Source: Phycisphaerae bacterium
Lineage (GTDB): Bacteria > Chloroflexota > Anaerolineae > 4572-78 > J111
NCBI GenBank assembly: GCA_028285035.1
Contig: JANQQF010000136.1
Coordinates: 22,875-86,874, forward strand
Length of the DNA stretch: 64,000 nt
Direction: 5' to 3'
How positions within the stretch are numbered: position 1 is the stretch's first letter; the number at the start of each line of letters is the position of its first letter. This document shows, piece after piece, positions 32,692-42,421 of this stretch. The notes beneath the pieces were generated by a model. It saw only the letters and a list, made by a program, of their open reading frames with translations. It ran no database searches and was not told where the DNA came from. A program made the position numbers and the translations under genes.

Positions 32692-35628
32692 TTACTGCTT
32701 CGGCATATTCACTAACGCATCATACGCAGGACGATTGATGATACCAAAATTGGCCAACTCGGTGTCAGGAGCAGTCACGCCATAGTCAAGATTCCAGAGA
32801 AACATGGGGCCAACCCAGCCCCAATTTTTGGCGATCTGGTAGGCTTCCACAATCCATTGGGCCTGCTCTTCAAGGGTGTTATCGCGGGCATACTCATAGC
32901 CTTGCTGGGGGTTGCCAGAGACAGCCCAGCCAAACTCAGTCGGCACGATAGCCTTATCGCCATCACCGTTGGCCACCATCACCTCACGATATCCCTCCAT
33001 CGTCCCGCGGAAGCACCAACTGTGATGCCGATTTTCAAAGGTACCTCGAAAATTAAAGGCATTCGGATCTTGAACTGTACGCCAATCGCCATTGGCTGGG
33101 CAGTTGTAGCCACTGGGATGTGAGCCTAGGCCATCAAAAAAGCCTTTTAGCCCGCTGTTATACATCTGCCACAGGTATTCGATATCGTCCACCGCCAAAT
33201 CACCAACATTCCCAGCTGGAGTCATCGCCCCACTGACCACAATCATATCAGGGTTGACCGACTTAATGCTTTGATAAGACAGTTGTAGTAACTGTACGTA
33301 GGTCGGTGCATTGACCCGACCAGCCCCACCTGCTTCGTACCACAAGTTCTGCTCATTCCACACCTCAATGGCCTGTACTCGGCCCCGATAGCGATCGGCC
33401 ACTTGCGCAACAAACCGAGCATATTGCCCAGGGTCCTCAGCCGGTCCCTCTACACTACGATCATCGCCAAAAGGCCTGGCCCAATCAGGTGCCTTGGGAA
33501 TACTCATCAAAATTTGAATCCCATTGCCATGATAGGCATCTACGAGTTGATCCCAACCAGCCCAGTTAAAACGGCCCTGCTCCGACTCGACATCTTTCCA
33601 GGCCATTTGGAATTTGACCCAATCAAAACCAAGCCGTTGAATATGCGCAATGTTTGCAGGGGTATCGCCCCGTGGGTCAGCCTGAATGCCGTAACCAAAA
33701 GGCAGATTGGAACTGGCGACTGGCGCAATGGCAGCAATTGGGTCCACAGCGGGCTGTTGTTGGGTTGAGGTTTGGGGTTCAGGCTGAACAGGTGCTTCAG
33801 GTTCAACCACAATCGGGGTGGGGGTTTCTGTAGGTACATCTGTTCGTGTCGGAGATGGCGTTGCCGTTGAGGTGGGCGTTGGCGTTGAGGTAGAGGTTGG
33901 CTTGGCGGTTGGGGTTGAGGTGGGGGTGGCGACATCGATTTCAGTTTGAATACTGTAAACTTCACTGTCTCGTTGATTGGAAACAATGTTAGCGGCAATC
34001 TGATATTTTCCACCATCAGCCGGTGCGGTCCAAGCCACGGCTGGCTGACGCAAGTCAACCACCTCTTCAGCAATCAACTGTCCCGCTTCATCTTCAATCT
34101 GCCAGGTTACGCCGTAGACACTCCCTACGGCGTTGGCCGTCCCAGTCGACAACCCATCCATAATTTCCCACATTTTGGGATTGGTAGAGGCCGACAATGA
34201 TTGGATCGCGACACCACGCAAATGATAGTCAGTCGCCAATTTGAGGGTAGGGATAATTCCCGCGGCATTACTTAAAAATACAGTGTGGTGGCGGTTCGCG
34301 TCATCAATATAGGAGAACCAATAGGTGCTACTGGTTTCATCAATTGAAATATCAGTCGCCACTCTCAGATCACGCAAATCAAGATTAACTGGCGCTCCAG
34401 GCAAGACAATCTCCGTTGATGAAACAGAAACAGGTTGTAGTTGGGCCAAAATTTCTTCATCCGTCACGTCTTGCAACTGGTTGTTCACCCACACTGTAGC
34501 ATTTTCCCGAAAAACAAGTTGCACTTTACGGCGCTCAACCTGACTCACCGTCCAATCCAACAGCGCCTCCATAGAACCGTCGCTGTCAAATGCGCCCACT
34601 TCAGGCAAGATAGGGATGCGCAGCCCATCAACAATCTGACCGATGGCGGGCCAATCATAACCGCCTGTATCCCAGCGACTGGCTGAAATTTGATAGGGCG
34701 CATCAATCTGAACAATCAAAGAGGCATCATTTGGGAGAGTCTGGCGCAACTCATCCAGGAAGTCCGTAAACGCCTGTTGCAAACCAACATCAACCCCTCG
34801 GTAATCTAAAACAACACCTGCATACCCCTCCCGAACCAACGCCTGAATGGCTTGGGTATGAGTCTGTTGCACCGATGCATCGGTTAAGATCAACTCAAGG
34901 TTCATGGGGGCAGATTGATCGGGGGACCAATTACGAATGAGTGGAAAGGTTTGGTCAAGTGATGTTTCAGTGCCCATCAACTCCCCCACTAACTCACCGT
35001 TCTCATCTGTAGTCAAGCCTGAGAGAACCAACTCATTCACAAAAGGTGATACATCTGTTAAAGCCCGATCGGGGGGGAGGTTACTAAATGAGATCACAGG
35101 ATTAAGTTGATCGGGTTGCAGTAGTGTCACAAGGTGTGGCAGTGTTTCAAATGTAACTTCTGCTACTTGGCGATCAGGGTTTACGTCACTGGCGTACCAT
35201 CGCCACTTTTGACCATCCCAGGCATACAAATCAAAGGTTTCGATGTCATCAGGCACAGGGATTGTCAAGTGCGTCACCTGTGGCATTTCGCCACGATGTT
35301 GAATTTGATAAAAGGGGGATTCGGCGACTAAGCCTGATGGAATAGCCTCAACAGCCGGGGAAACGGTGGGATCAGTTTCCGGCGATAGCTCATCAAATTG
35401 CAGCCAAGCCGTTCGCCCAACGCTAGCTGGTGGAATTTCCAACTTAGCCCCGTTGTCACTTTGCAGGGTTGTTCCAGTTACATCGATCATTTGATAACCG
35501 GGGCTAGATAAGCGATCATACAAAGAAATAGGAGGAAGCAACAAAATAACCACACCAAACACCAAGATGATGATAATACTGATGAGGGTGCTCAGTGGTA
35601 TTCTGCGACGAGATTGTGTATCAGACAT
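32692..35628 (-). CDS. Envelope protein: degenerate GH18-like domain, Pro/Thr linker and clan-A glycoside hydrolase
   Basis: 978 residues. One membrane helix (about 12-34) anchors it with the rest outside. Residues about 40-180 are beta-rich. Residues about 190-450 resemble the GH18/YaaH barrel, but its DxxDxDxE strand reads VVLDYRGVDVG, so the catalytic Glu is gone. A beta segment follows, then a Thr/Pro-rich linker (about 565-620). Residues about 650-975 are a GH-A barrel with acid/base Glu in EVWNEQN and nucleophile Glu in VPTEFGW. Related to the barrel at 7127-8647. Probably binds and trims an envelope polysaccharide; substrate unknown. Confidence 0.82.
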   Translation of the reverse strand: MSDTQSRRRIPLSTLISIIIILVFGVVILLLPPISLYDRLSSPGYQMIDVTGTTLQSDNGAKLEIPPASVGRTAWLQFDELSPETDPTVSPAVEAIPSGLVAESPFYQIQHRGEMPQVTHLTIPVPDDIETFDLYAWDGQKWRWYASDVNPDRQVAEVTFETLPHLVTLLQPDQLNPVISFSNLPPDRALTDVSPFVNELVLSGLTTDENGELVGELMGTETSLDQTFPLIRNWSPDQSAPMNLELILTDASVQQTHTQAIQALVREGYAGVVLDYRGVDVGLQQAFTDFLDELRQTLPNDASLIVQIDAPYQISASRWDTGGYDWPAIGQIVDGLRIPILPEVGAFDSDGSMEALLDWTVSQVERRKVQLVFRENATVWVNNQLQDVTDEEILAQLQPVSVSSTEIVLPGAPVNLDLRDLRVATDISIDETSSTYWFSYIDDANRHHTVFLSNAAGIIPTLKLATDYHLRGVAIQSLSASTNPKMWEIMDGLSTGTANAVGSVYGVTWQIEDEAGQLIAEEVVDLRQPAVAWTAPADGGKYQIAANIVSNQRDSEVYSIQTEIDVATPTSTPTAKPTSTSTPTPTSTATPSPTRTDVPTETPTPIVVEPEAPVQPEPQTSTQQQPAVDPIAAIAPVASSNLPFGYGIQADPRGDTPANIAHIQRLGFDWVKFQMAWKDVESEQGRFNWAGWDQLVDAYHGNGIQILMSIPKAPDWARPFGDDRSVEGPAEDPGQYARFVAQVADRYRGRVQAIEVWNEQNLWYEAGGAGRVNAPTYVQLLQLSYQSIKSVNPDMIVVSGAMTPAGNVGDLAVDDIEYLWQMYNSGLKGFFDGLGSHPSGYNCPANGDWRTVQDPNAFNFRGTFENRHHSWCFRGTMEGYREVMVANGDGDKAIVPTEFGWAVSGNPQQGYEYARDNTLEEQAQWIVEAYQIAKNWGWVGPMFLWNLDYGVTAPDTELANFGIINRPAYDALVNMPKQ

Positions 35629-36020
35629 TATATTTCCTTAGGTCATTAAGTTTGGTGCTTCGCTAAAGTAATCAAAAGTAATCAATTAAGGATGATAGCG
35701 AACACTAATCCTAATTACGAGATTGAGGCCCAACAGGTTTCGATTCTTCTGCATGTTAAGATTTCTTTACAGTTTACCAAAATCTCGCTCAAAGATAGCA
35801 ACGTTAGGCCTAATTTGCAATTGAATTCGGATATTATAGCCTTAATTTTATGCATGTCTACCCAGCTTGATTTTTCCCAAATGCTCATCAATAGTATACT
35901 TTTGTCTGTCAAACTTAAATCTATCTAATGATCTTTACCACAAAACACCGACCAACATCACCTATCTTCCACTTGACCTTAATTTAAATTTAGATCGTAC
36001 CTTGATATGAACGTTACAGT
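35629..36020. other. AT-rich 392-base divergent intergenic region
   Basis: Separates the glycoside hydrolase start from the first gene of the sugar cluster. It contains a small + frame (35692-35928) with no ribosome site or recognisable product and several A/T-rich stretches suitable for promoters, but no box I can assign with confidence. Confidence 0.4.
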
Positions 36021-37028
36021 ATGGACAGTATCATGAAGAAAGTACTTTTCATCGGTGGCTCGCTCAATCAAACAAAAATGACCCACGCTGTTGCGAAACA
36101 TTTGGAGGAGGATCACGACTGTTACTTTACCCCCTACTATTGTGACGGTCTATTTGAATTTGCCGCCCAAATGGGGTTGCTAGACTTTACCGCAATTGGT
36201 GGGGCTGCGCGCAGTCAATCGGAAGCTTATTTCGCAGAACATAATCTAAGAGTAGATTATGGCGGGCGTAGCCAAGATTATGACTTGTTTGTCACCACCA
36301 GTGACCTACTTATTCAGAAAAACATTCGAGGCAAGAGAATTATCTTAATTCAGGAAGGGATGACTGATCAGGAAAGCCTGATGTTTTATCTGGTAAAGTG
36401 GTTCAAAATTCCACGTTATCTCGCCAGCACCTCAACCAATGGTCTATCTGATGCGTATCGATATTTTTGTGTTGCCTCGGAAGGCTACAAAGAGCTTTTT
36501 GTCCGTAAGGGAGCCAATCCCGATAAATTAGTCGTGACAGGCATTCCAAATTTTGATAATGCGGCAGAATTCTTAAACAACGATTTCCCTCACAAGAACT
36601 ACGTATTGGTGGCGACATCGGATGCCCGTGAGACCTTCAAATTTGATAATCGAAAAGCGTTTATCCGGCAAGCGATTGAAATCGCAAAGGGGCGACAACT
36701 GATCTTTAAATTACACCCCAATGAAAGGGTTGGTCGCGCCACACAAGAGATTAAAGCATTGGCCCCAGATGCCTTGGTTTATCATCGGGAAAGTATTGAC
36801 CCCATGATCGCCAATTGTGATGTATTGGTCACGCAATACTCCACGGTTGTCTATCTTGGCATCGCTCTGGGCAAAGAGGTCCACTCCTATTTTGATCTAG
36901 AGATGCTTCACAAAATGACCCCAATCCAAAATGGAGGCACCTCTGGGCGAAATATTGCCAAAGTGTGTCGTCAACTTCTGGCCGAGCCAGAAACCGCGGG
37001 GGTTCTACAATATGCCAGTGCCGTCTAA
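36021..37028 (+). CDS. GT-B-fold glycosyltransferase/CDP-glycerol-transferase-like protein
   Basis: 335 residues; an in-frame ATG at 36033 (MKKVLF) is an alternative start. The N-terminus VLFIGGSLNQTKMTHAVAKHL is a Rossmann-type beginning; the C-terminal half has IFKLHPNERVG, a donor-phosphate motif, and DVLVTQYSTVVYLGIALGKEV, a pattern of CDP-glycerophosphotransferases, capsule (KpsC/S-like) transferases and UDP-GlcNAc 2-epimerase-like proteins. A transferase role fits because the next gene makes a CTP-activated sugar. It overlaps that gene by 17 bases. A hydrolysing epimerase role cannot be excluded. Confidence 0.72.
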   Translation: MDSIMKKVLFIGGSLNQTKMTHAVAKHLEEDHDCYFTPYYCDGLFEFAAQMGLLDFTAIGGAARSQSEAYFAEHNLRVDYGGRSQDYDLFVTTSDLLIQKNIRGKRIILIQEGMTDQESLMFYLVKWFKIPRYLASTSTNGLSDAYRYFCVASEGYKELFVRKGANPDKLVVTGIPNFDNAAEFLNNDFPHKNYVLVATSDARETFKFDNRKAFIRQAIEIAKGRQLIFKLHPNERVGRATQEIKALAPDALVYHRESIDPMIANCDVLVTQYSTVVYLGIALGKEVHSYFDLEMLHKMTPIQNGGTSGRNIAKVCRQLLAEPETAGVLQYASAV

Positions 37029-37821
37029 GGTTGTTACTGTTGTTCAGGCCCGAACTGGTTCCTCTCGGCTTCCCAACAAGGTTCTTCTTCCATTACTAGA
37101 CCGCCCAGCGCTATTGTGTATGGTTGAGCGTGTTCAAGCGGCTCAGTTAACAGGACAGGTTGTCGTCGCTACAACCACCGATCCAAGCGATGATGCCATT
37201 GCTAGCCTATGTGACCAAGCTGATATCCCCTGTTTTCGAGGCCACCCCACAGATTTACTTGATCGACACTATCAATTAGCCAGGCAGTATCAGGCCGAAG
37301 TTGTTGTCAAAATCCCCTCGGATGTCATTTTAATTGACCCAATGGCTATTGACCGTGTGCTAGGGGTATATCTGGCCAATCCAGACGCCTATGATTTTGT
37401 CAGCAATTTGCACCCGCAAAGTTATCCCGATGGTAATGATGTTGAAGTGATGTCAATGAACGCCCTTGAGATGGCCTGGCGGGAAGCAATCCGTGATTTT
37501 GAGCGCGAACACACGACCCCCTTTTTCTGGGAAAACCCAGATCGATTTCGGCTTGCCAATGTCACTTGGGAGACGGGGCTAGATTACTCGATGAGCCATC
37601 GTTGGGTGCTTGATTACCCTGAAGATTATGAGCAGATCAGGCAAATTTATGAAGCGCTATACCCAAAAAATCCCAACTTTGGCCTGAGTGACATATTAGA
37701 TCTACTCGAACGAGAGCCGTCTATTTACGACATCAACGCCAAATATATCGGTGTCAATTGGTATCGCAATCATCTGGATGAACTCAAAACGATTTCTGCT
37801 GATGAAACAAAATCACTTTAG
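37012..37821 (+). CDS. SpsF-like cytidylyltransferase (CMP-sugar synthase family)
   Basis: 269 residues, GT-A-like nucleotidyltransferase fold. The signature VVQARTGSSRLPNKVLLPLLDRPAL at the N-terminus is the CTP-binding segment of the SpsF/NeuA/KdsB group. The ATG at 37012 places it 7 codons in; the longer frame back to 36931 lies inside the previous gene. A metal-binding DGND follows (SYPDGNDVEVM). It would couple a sugar acid to CMP. SpsF is the spore coat polysaccharide enzyme name; its exact substrate here is unknown. Confidence 0.87.
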   Translation: MPVPSKVVTVVQARTGSSRLPNKVLLPLLDRPALLCMVERVQAAQLTGQVVVATTTDPSDDAIASLCDQADIPCFRGHPTDLLDRHYQLARQYQAEVVVKIPSDVILIDPMAIDRVLGVYLANPDAYDFVSNLHPQSYPDGNDVEVMSMNALEMAWREAIRDFEREHTTPFFWENPDRFRLANVTWETGLDYSMSHRWVLDYPEDYEQIRQIYEALYPKNPNFGLSDILDLLEREPSIYDINAKYIGVNWYRNHLDELKTISADETKSL

Positions 37822-37856
37822 GTAAAAAGTCAGAGATTTATCAAGGAAACCAACTT

Positions 37857-38714
37857 ATGAACAACCAAGACGTTAAACAATTAGAGGCAATGGCCTTCAA
37901 TGTGCGCGAGCACATCATTCGGATGTCCACCGATGGCGGTTGCTTTATCGGTGCATCCCTCTCCTGTGCTGATCTCGTTGTCTATCTCTACACGCAATTC
38001 CTCAATCTCAACAAAGACAACCTTGATGACCCAAACCGAGATTACCTTTTGTTATCAAAAGGGCACGACGTTCCCGCCTTGTATGGCACATTCGTTGAGT
38101 TAGGTTGGTTTGAGCCAGAACGACTGCAAAACCATCTCAAAACCAATGACGATATTTATTGGCATCCCAATCGTAAAGTGCCAGGAATCGAGTTTCACTC
38201 TGGCTCCTTAGGCCATTTGTTATCAGTGGCAGTCGGCATCGCGATGGATTGCAAAATGCGAGGCCAGACGAACAAAGTCGTCGTCATTACCGGCGATGGC
38301 GAACTCAATGAAGGCTCGAACTGGGAAGCCTGTTTGGTCGCCCAAGCTTACAAGCTCGACAACCTCGTCATCATCGTAGACCGCAATGAATTTCAGGCCA
38401 ACATTCGCACCGAGGAGTTAATCCCTCTTGAGCCGCTGGAGAACAAGTTTGAGGCCTTTGGTGGGGCCGTTCGCCGGGTAAACGGGCACGACTTTGTTGA
38501 ATTGGACGAAGCCTTGGACACCGTCCCCTTCACGCCGGGACAGCCCAGCGTTCTCATCGCTGACACCGTACGAGGCCGAGGCCTGCCCAGCATCGAAAAA
38601 CGGGCTGATCGTTGGTTTTGCAACTTCAGCCACGAAGAGGTCGAGCAACTGATTGAAGAGTTACACGGCAATCAAGCCGCCACGTTAACGTCAGAGACAT
38701 TGATTGTGCGATAA
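37857..38714 (+). CDS. Transketolase N-terminal (ThDP/PP-domain) subunit
   Basis: 285 residues, the first half of a split transketolase. The thiamine diphosphate/Mg motif GDGELNEGSNWEACLVAQAYKLDNLVIIVDRN, and conserved His in LLSKGHDVPALYG and EFHSGSLGHLLS, are intact. Such two-gene transketolases transfer two-carbon ketol units and are common in secondary sugar loci. It needs the C-terminal subunit at 39338-40249, with which the SMI1 gene lies between. Part of a long co-directional run. Confidence 0.93.
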   Translation: MNNQDVKQLEAMAFNVREHIIRMSTDGGCFIGASLSCADLVVYLYTQFLNLNKDNLDDPNRDYLLLSKGHDVPALYGTFVELGWFEPERLQNHLKTNDDIYWHPNRKVPGIEFHSGSLGHLLSVAVGIAMDCKMRGQTNKVVVITGDGELNEGSNWEACLVAQAYKLDNLVIIVDRNEFQANIRTEELIPLEPLENKFEAFGGAVRRVNGHDFVELDEALDTVPFTPGQPSVLIADTVRGRGLPSIEKRADRWFCNFSHEEVEQLIEELHGNQAATLTSETLIVR

Positions 38715-38738
38715 ATAAGGAGGTCTACAGATAAGCTT

Positions 38739-39332
38739 ATGGAAACCCTGATAAAACGATTAGATTCGTGGCTAAAAAATAATCGACCTGACTATTATGC
38801 CAAATTACAGCCTGGTCTTTCGGGGGAAGCAATCGCTGAATTTGAAAAAACGTTAGGTTTGGAGATGCCAACAGCATTCAAAGCGTTGTATCAATGGCGA
38901 AACGGTCAGCAGCCAAGTAGTTTTGAAGGCCTTCAATACAATCAGTCATTTATGAATATTGAAGCAATCAAAGAGGCTCGGCAAGTTTTGAATGACCTAT
39001 TTGAAGGTGAGGATGCTGAAGAAGAGAATTGGTGGAAGCCGCAGTGGGTCCCCTTTTTAGACAATGGTGGGGGCGATCACCTTTGTATCGATATGGATGG
39101 CACATTCACCGGACAAAAGGGGCAAATTATCGAATTTTGGCACGATTGGGAAGATAGAAGCATTCAATATGCCAATTTAGAAAATTGGCTTGAGACGTTT
39201 GTGACCTCTCTAGAAAAGAATTTATGGATGGATGACGATGGAGATTTTCCCCTAGTAGATGAAGACGCTTGGGAGACCTATTACACTACACACAATCCAG
39301 GATATCCTATAGAAAATGCCGCTGGGGATTAA
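38739..39332 (+). CDS. SMI1/KNR4 family protein inserted between transketolase subunits
   Basis: 197 residues. The SMI1/KNR4 (SUKH) fold is shown by LSGEAIAEFEKTLGLEMPTAFKALYQWRNGQ near residue 28-60, the PSSFEGLQYNQSFMNIEAIKEA segment, WWKPQWVPFLDNGGGDHLCIDMDGT and GQIIEFWHDWEDRSIQYANLENWLETF. Members are often immunity proteins of polymorphic toxins, or regulators. It is 24 bases after the transketolase N stop and 5 bases before the C start, so it is probably cotranscribed; its place inside a sugar pathway is unusual. AAGGAGG lies about 14 bases before the ATG. Confidence 0.88.
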   Translation: METLIKRLDSWLKNNRPDYYAKLQPGLSGEAIAEFEKTLGLEMPTAFKALYQWRNGQQPSSFEGLQYNQSFMNIEAIKEARQVLNDLFEGEDAEEENWWKPQWVPFLDNGGGDHLCIDMDGTFTGQKGQIIEFWHDWEDRSIQYANLENWLETFVTSLEKNLWMDDDGDFPLVDEDAWETYYTTHNPGYPIENAAGD

Positions 39333-39337
39333 AATAC

Positions 39338-40249
39338 ATGCAAAATTATGAAAACACACTCAAAGACATTGCGCTGGCTGATGAACGCTACATCGTAATG
39401 ACCGCCGAAAATCGGGCGGCGATTCGCAATCTACCCGATATTTTAGGCGACCGTTTTATTGACACCGGTATCACCGAGCAAGCGATGATCGGCACGGCAG
39501 CTGGCTTGGCCCTGCGCGGTCGCATCCCCGTGGTGCACGCCTTGGCCTGCTTTCTCACGATGCGGGCCTTTGAGTTTATTCGGACGGATGTTGGCATCCC
39601 TGGCTTGCCTGTCAAATTGGTCGGTGGAGTGCCAGGCTTTTTATCTGATGGCAATGGCCCAACCCACCAAGCCATTGAGGATGTGGCTCTGATGCGGGGC
39701 ATCCCCCCGATGCAGGTCTTCTGCCCCGCCGATGCCGAGGATTTGGTTATTGGCTTGCCAAAAGTCTTGGATAGCCCCAACCCCGTTTATATTCGGCACA
39801 ATGGCTTACCGGCTGCCGTGAAACACGACACTGACTTCGAACTTGGCAAAGCCGAGACCATTGCCGATGGTTCGGATGTGACGATTTTGGTCTACGGAAT
39901 GCTACTAAAACAGGCCCTTGAGGCCAAAGACATTTTGACGGAACAAGATGTCTCTGTCCGCCTACTCAATATGCGAATGGTCAAACCACTCGATGAAGCA
40001 GCGGTTCTACAGGCAGCGGCTGAAACGTCACTGCTCATCACCCTTGAGGATCACTTCATCAACGGTGGGCTGTACACCGCCATTTGTGAGTTGCTCATAA
40101 AAAATCAAACACTGGCCCCAGTTTTGCCCATCGCCCTTGACAATCGCTGGTTTAAGCCAGCTCTGTTGAATGCGGTCCTTGAATACGAAGGCTTTACGGG
40201 ACCACAAATTGCCGAAAAAGTAACAACTAAGCTTTCTCAAATGAATTAA
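39338..40249 (+). CDS. Transketolase C-terminal (pyrimidine and C-domain) subunit
   Basis: 303 residues from the ATG at 39338, just after the SMI1 stop; the frame back to 39269 overlaps the SMI1 gene and is not conserved. The catalytic Glu is in FIDTGITEQAMIGTAAGLAL, and the pyrimidine-domain motif SDGNGPTHQAIEDVALMRGIPPM and the C-domain GSDVTILVYGMLLKQAL are intact. Together with the N subunit it should form a working enzyme, so the SMI1 gene interrupts the gene order only. Confidence 0.93.
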   Translation: MQNYENTLKDIALADERYIVMTAENRAAIRNLPDILGDRFIDTGITEQAMIGTAAGLALRGRIPVVHALACFLTMRAFEFIRTDVGIPGLPVKLVGGVPGFLSDGNGPTHQAIEDVALMRGIPPMQVFCPADAEDLVIGLPKVLDSPNPVYIRHNGLPAAVKHDTDFELGKAETIADGSDVTILVYGMLLKQALEAKDILTEQDVSVRLLNMRMVKPLDEAAVLQAAAETSLLITLEDHFINGGLYTAICELLIKNQTLAPVLPIALDNRWFKPALLNAVLEYEGFTGPQIAEKVTTKLSQMN

Positions 40250-40275
40250 CATCAAATCATTTTCGGAGGAAAATT

Positions 40276-41607
40276 ATGCCAAACGGTGTCAAATTTAACG
40301 CCGATTACCCCGACATCACCGAGTCGGACAAGTTGTATGCCCGCGCTACAGGACTTATCCCCTCTTACAGCCAACTCATCGCCAAAGGACCAACCCAACA
40401 CGTCAATGGCATCGCCCCAAAATATTTACACCGAGCAAAAGGCTCACACGTGTGGGACGTGGATGGCAATGAATTTCTGGATTTCAATATGGCCAGTGGC
40501 CCCATCTCATTGGGCTACGCCTATGATCGCGTTGATGAGGCTATCAAAAAACAGTTAGCCGATGGTCTAAACTTTTCCCTGATGCACCCCCTGGAGGTAG
40601 AGGTGTCTGAATTGGTGCGAGACATCGTGCCCAACGCTGAGTCGGTTCGTTTTAGTAAAACTGGCGCGGATGTGACCAGTGCGGCAGTGCGGCTAGCTCG
40701 GGCTTACACAGGACGAGATAAAGTGTTGTGTTGTGGCTACCACGGCTGGCACGATTGGTATATCGGTATCACTACTCGAAACGCGGGTATTCCCCAAGCG
40801 GTACAGGATTTGGTGCACACCTTCCAATTTAATGATATCGAGTCGGCCAAAGCAGCCTTGGATCAAGATACTGCCTGCGTGATTATCGAGCCGATGGTTT
40901 TTGCTTGGCCGGATGAAGATTTCTTGCCCCAACTCAAAGCGTTATGTGAGGCTAATGGCGCACTGTTGATTTTAGATGAGATGTGGACAGGGTTCCGCCT
41001 GGCCTTGGGTGGCGCGCAGGAACGATTTGGGGTTGTCCCTGATTTAGCTACCTACTCGAAAGCTGTGGCCAATGGGATGCCAATTTCAGTCTTAACGGGA
41101 CGAGCAGATGTGATGCAAATTTTGGATGAAAGTGTCTTCTTCTACACCACCTTTGGGGGCGAAACGCTCTCGTTAGCGGCGATGCAGGCCACGCTCCTCG
41201 AAATGCGGGAGAAACAAGTGCAGGCTCACCTGGCCGAACAGGGGCAAAAACTGTTGGATGGCTACAACCAAATCGCTCAAGATTTAGATCTAGGTTACAC
41301 CAAATGTATCGGATACCCGGCCCGCAGCCTCATCACCTTCGATGCGTCAGCCGGAGATCCATTGCTGCTGAAATCATTGGTGCAACAAGAGATGATCAAA
41401 CGCGGCGTTCTCTGGTCCGGTTTCCATAATATGTGCTTCTCGCACAGCGATGAAGATGTTGATTATGCCCTCAACGTCTATCTTGAGGTGTTACCCATCT
41501 TGAAAGAGGCTGTCGCAGAAGACAAGGTGGCGGATATGTTACGTGGTGAACCCGTTCAGCCTGTCTTCCGTAAGTTGAGCGATTTTAATATGAAACCAAA
41601 GAAGTAA
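40276..41607 (+). CDS. Class III PLP aminotransferase, glutamate-1-semialdehyde aminomutase-like
   Basis: 443 residues. PLP enzyme with Schiff-base Lys in [14 protein letters not shown], the aspartate contact in [16 protein letters not shown], and [37 protein letters not shown]. It is near HemL in sequence but is placed in a sugar cluster, and lacks porphyrin neighbours, so a sugar amino-transfer role is more likely than heme synthesis. GGAGG 8 bases before the ATG. Probably adds an amino group to a keto- or aldehyde-sugar intermediate. Confidence 0.9.
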   Translation: MPNGVKFNADYPDITESDKLYARATGLIPSYSQLIAKGPTQHVNGIAPKYLHRAKGSHVWDVDGNEFLDFNMASGPISLGYAYDRVDEAIKKQLADGLNFSLMHPLEVEVSELVRDIVPNAESVRFSKTGADVTSAAVRLARAYTGRDKVLCCGYHGWHDWYIGITTRNAGIPQAVQDLVHTFQFNDIESAKAALDQDTACVIIEPMVFAWPDEDFLPQLKALCEANGALLILDEMWTGFRLALGGAQERFGVVPDLATYSKAVANGMPISVLTGRADVMQILDESVFFYTTFGGETLSLAAMQATLLEMREKQVQAHLAEQGQKLLDGYNQIAQDLDLGYTKCIGYPARSLITFDASAGDPLLLKSLVQQEMIKRGVLWSGFHNMCFSHSDEDVDYALNVYLEVLPILKEAVAEDKVADMLRGEPVQPVFRKLSDFNMKPKK

Positions 41608-41614
41608 GGCTAAT

Positions 41615-42421
41615 TTGATGAATCAATTTTCCCTGGAAGGAAAAGTAGCTGTTGTCACGGGGGCGCTCGGCTTGTTGGGGCGAAATCATAGTGAGGCTTT
41701 GGCGCAGGCTGGCGCGTCTGTCATTGTCTGTGATTTAGATCAAACCGCCTGTGAGGCATTCGCCAATGAATTGCCAAATAACGCGCTAGGCATCTCACTC
41801 GATGTCACCTCGCCAGAGTCAATTCGCCAAGCTGTTGACACCATTTTGCAGGAATTTGGTCACCTTGATGTGTTGATCAACAACGCAGCTATCAATGACA
41901 AGTTTGAAGACCCGGCTCTGGCTGGTAAGCAATCAAAGTTTGAGAATTACCCGCTGGAAATGTGGCAGAAGTCGCTCGAAGTCAATGTCACAGGTGTATT
42001 TTTATGCGCCCAGATTATGGGCGCTCAAATGGCCAAACAAGGCTCCGGTAGCATCGTGAATATTGCCTCAACGTATGGAGTTGTCGGCCCCGATCAGTCG
42101 ATTTATCGCACCCCAGATGGAGAACAACCATTCTTCAAATCACCTGCCTATCCCGCAACAAAAGGCGCGGTCATCGGCTTCACCCGCTTTTTAGCGGCGT
42201 ATTGGGGAAATGTCGGGGTTCGAGTCAACACCCTTACGCCAGGCGGGGTTGAGGCAGGGCAGGATGAGTACTTCATCACCAATTATTCAGATCGCACCCC
42301 TTTGGGTCGGATGGCTCAGCCCAATGATTACAAAGGAGCCATCGTTTTTCTCGCCAGCGACGCGTCGATGTATATGACTGGGGCCAATTTGGTTGTCGAT
42401 GGAGGGTGGACGACGTGGTAA
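41615..42421 (+). CDS. Short-chain dehydrogenase/reductase, PtmA-like
   Basis: 268 residues. NAD(P) site [26 protein letters not shown], catalytic Ser in [10 protein letters not shown] and YPATKGAV. The insert ending [27 protein letters not shown] and the overall start [16 protein letters not shown] resemble the PtmA reductases of legionaminic acid loci. It likely reduces a keto intermediate. Starts 7 bases after the aminotransferase stop; its own stop overlaps the next start (TAATG). Confidence 0.9.
   Translation: MMNQFSLEGKVAVVTGALGLLGRNHSEALAQAGASVIVCDLDQTACEAFANELPNNALGISLDVTSPESIRQAVDTILQEFGHLDVLINNAAINDKFEDPALAGKQSKFENYPLEMWQKSLEVNVTGVFLCAQIMGAQMAKQGSGSIVNIASTYGVVGPDQSIYRTPDGEQPFFKSPAYPATKGAVIGFTRFLAAYWGNVGVRVNTLTPGGVEAGQDEYFITNYSDRTPLGRMAQPNDYKGAIVFLASDASMYMTGANLVVDGGWTTW

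Noticed and set aside
35692..35928. 78-codon + frame upstream of the sugar cluster
   Set aside because: No ribosome site, AT-rich and no conserved content; regarded as intergenic.
40276..41607. Glutamate-1-semialdehyde aminomutase as a heme gene (hemL)
   Set aside because: Closest family name fits, but the neighbours are sugar and transketolase genes, not porphyrin genes, so I call it a related aminotransferase only.
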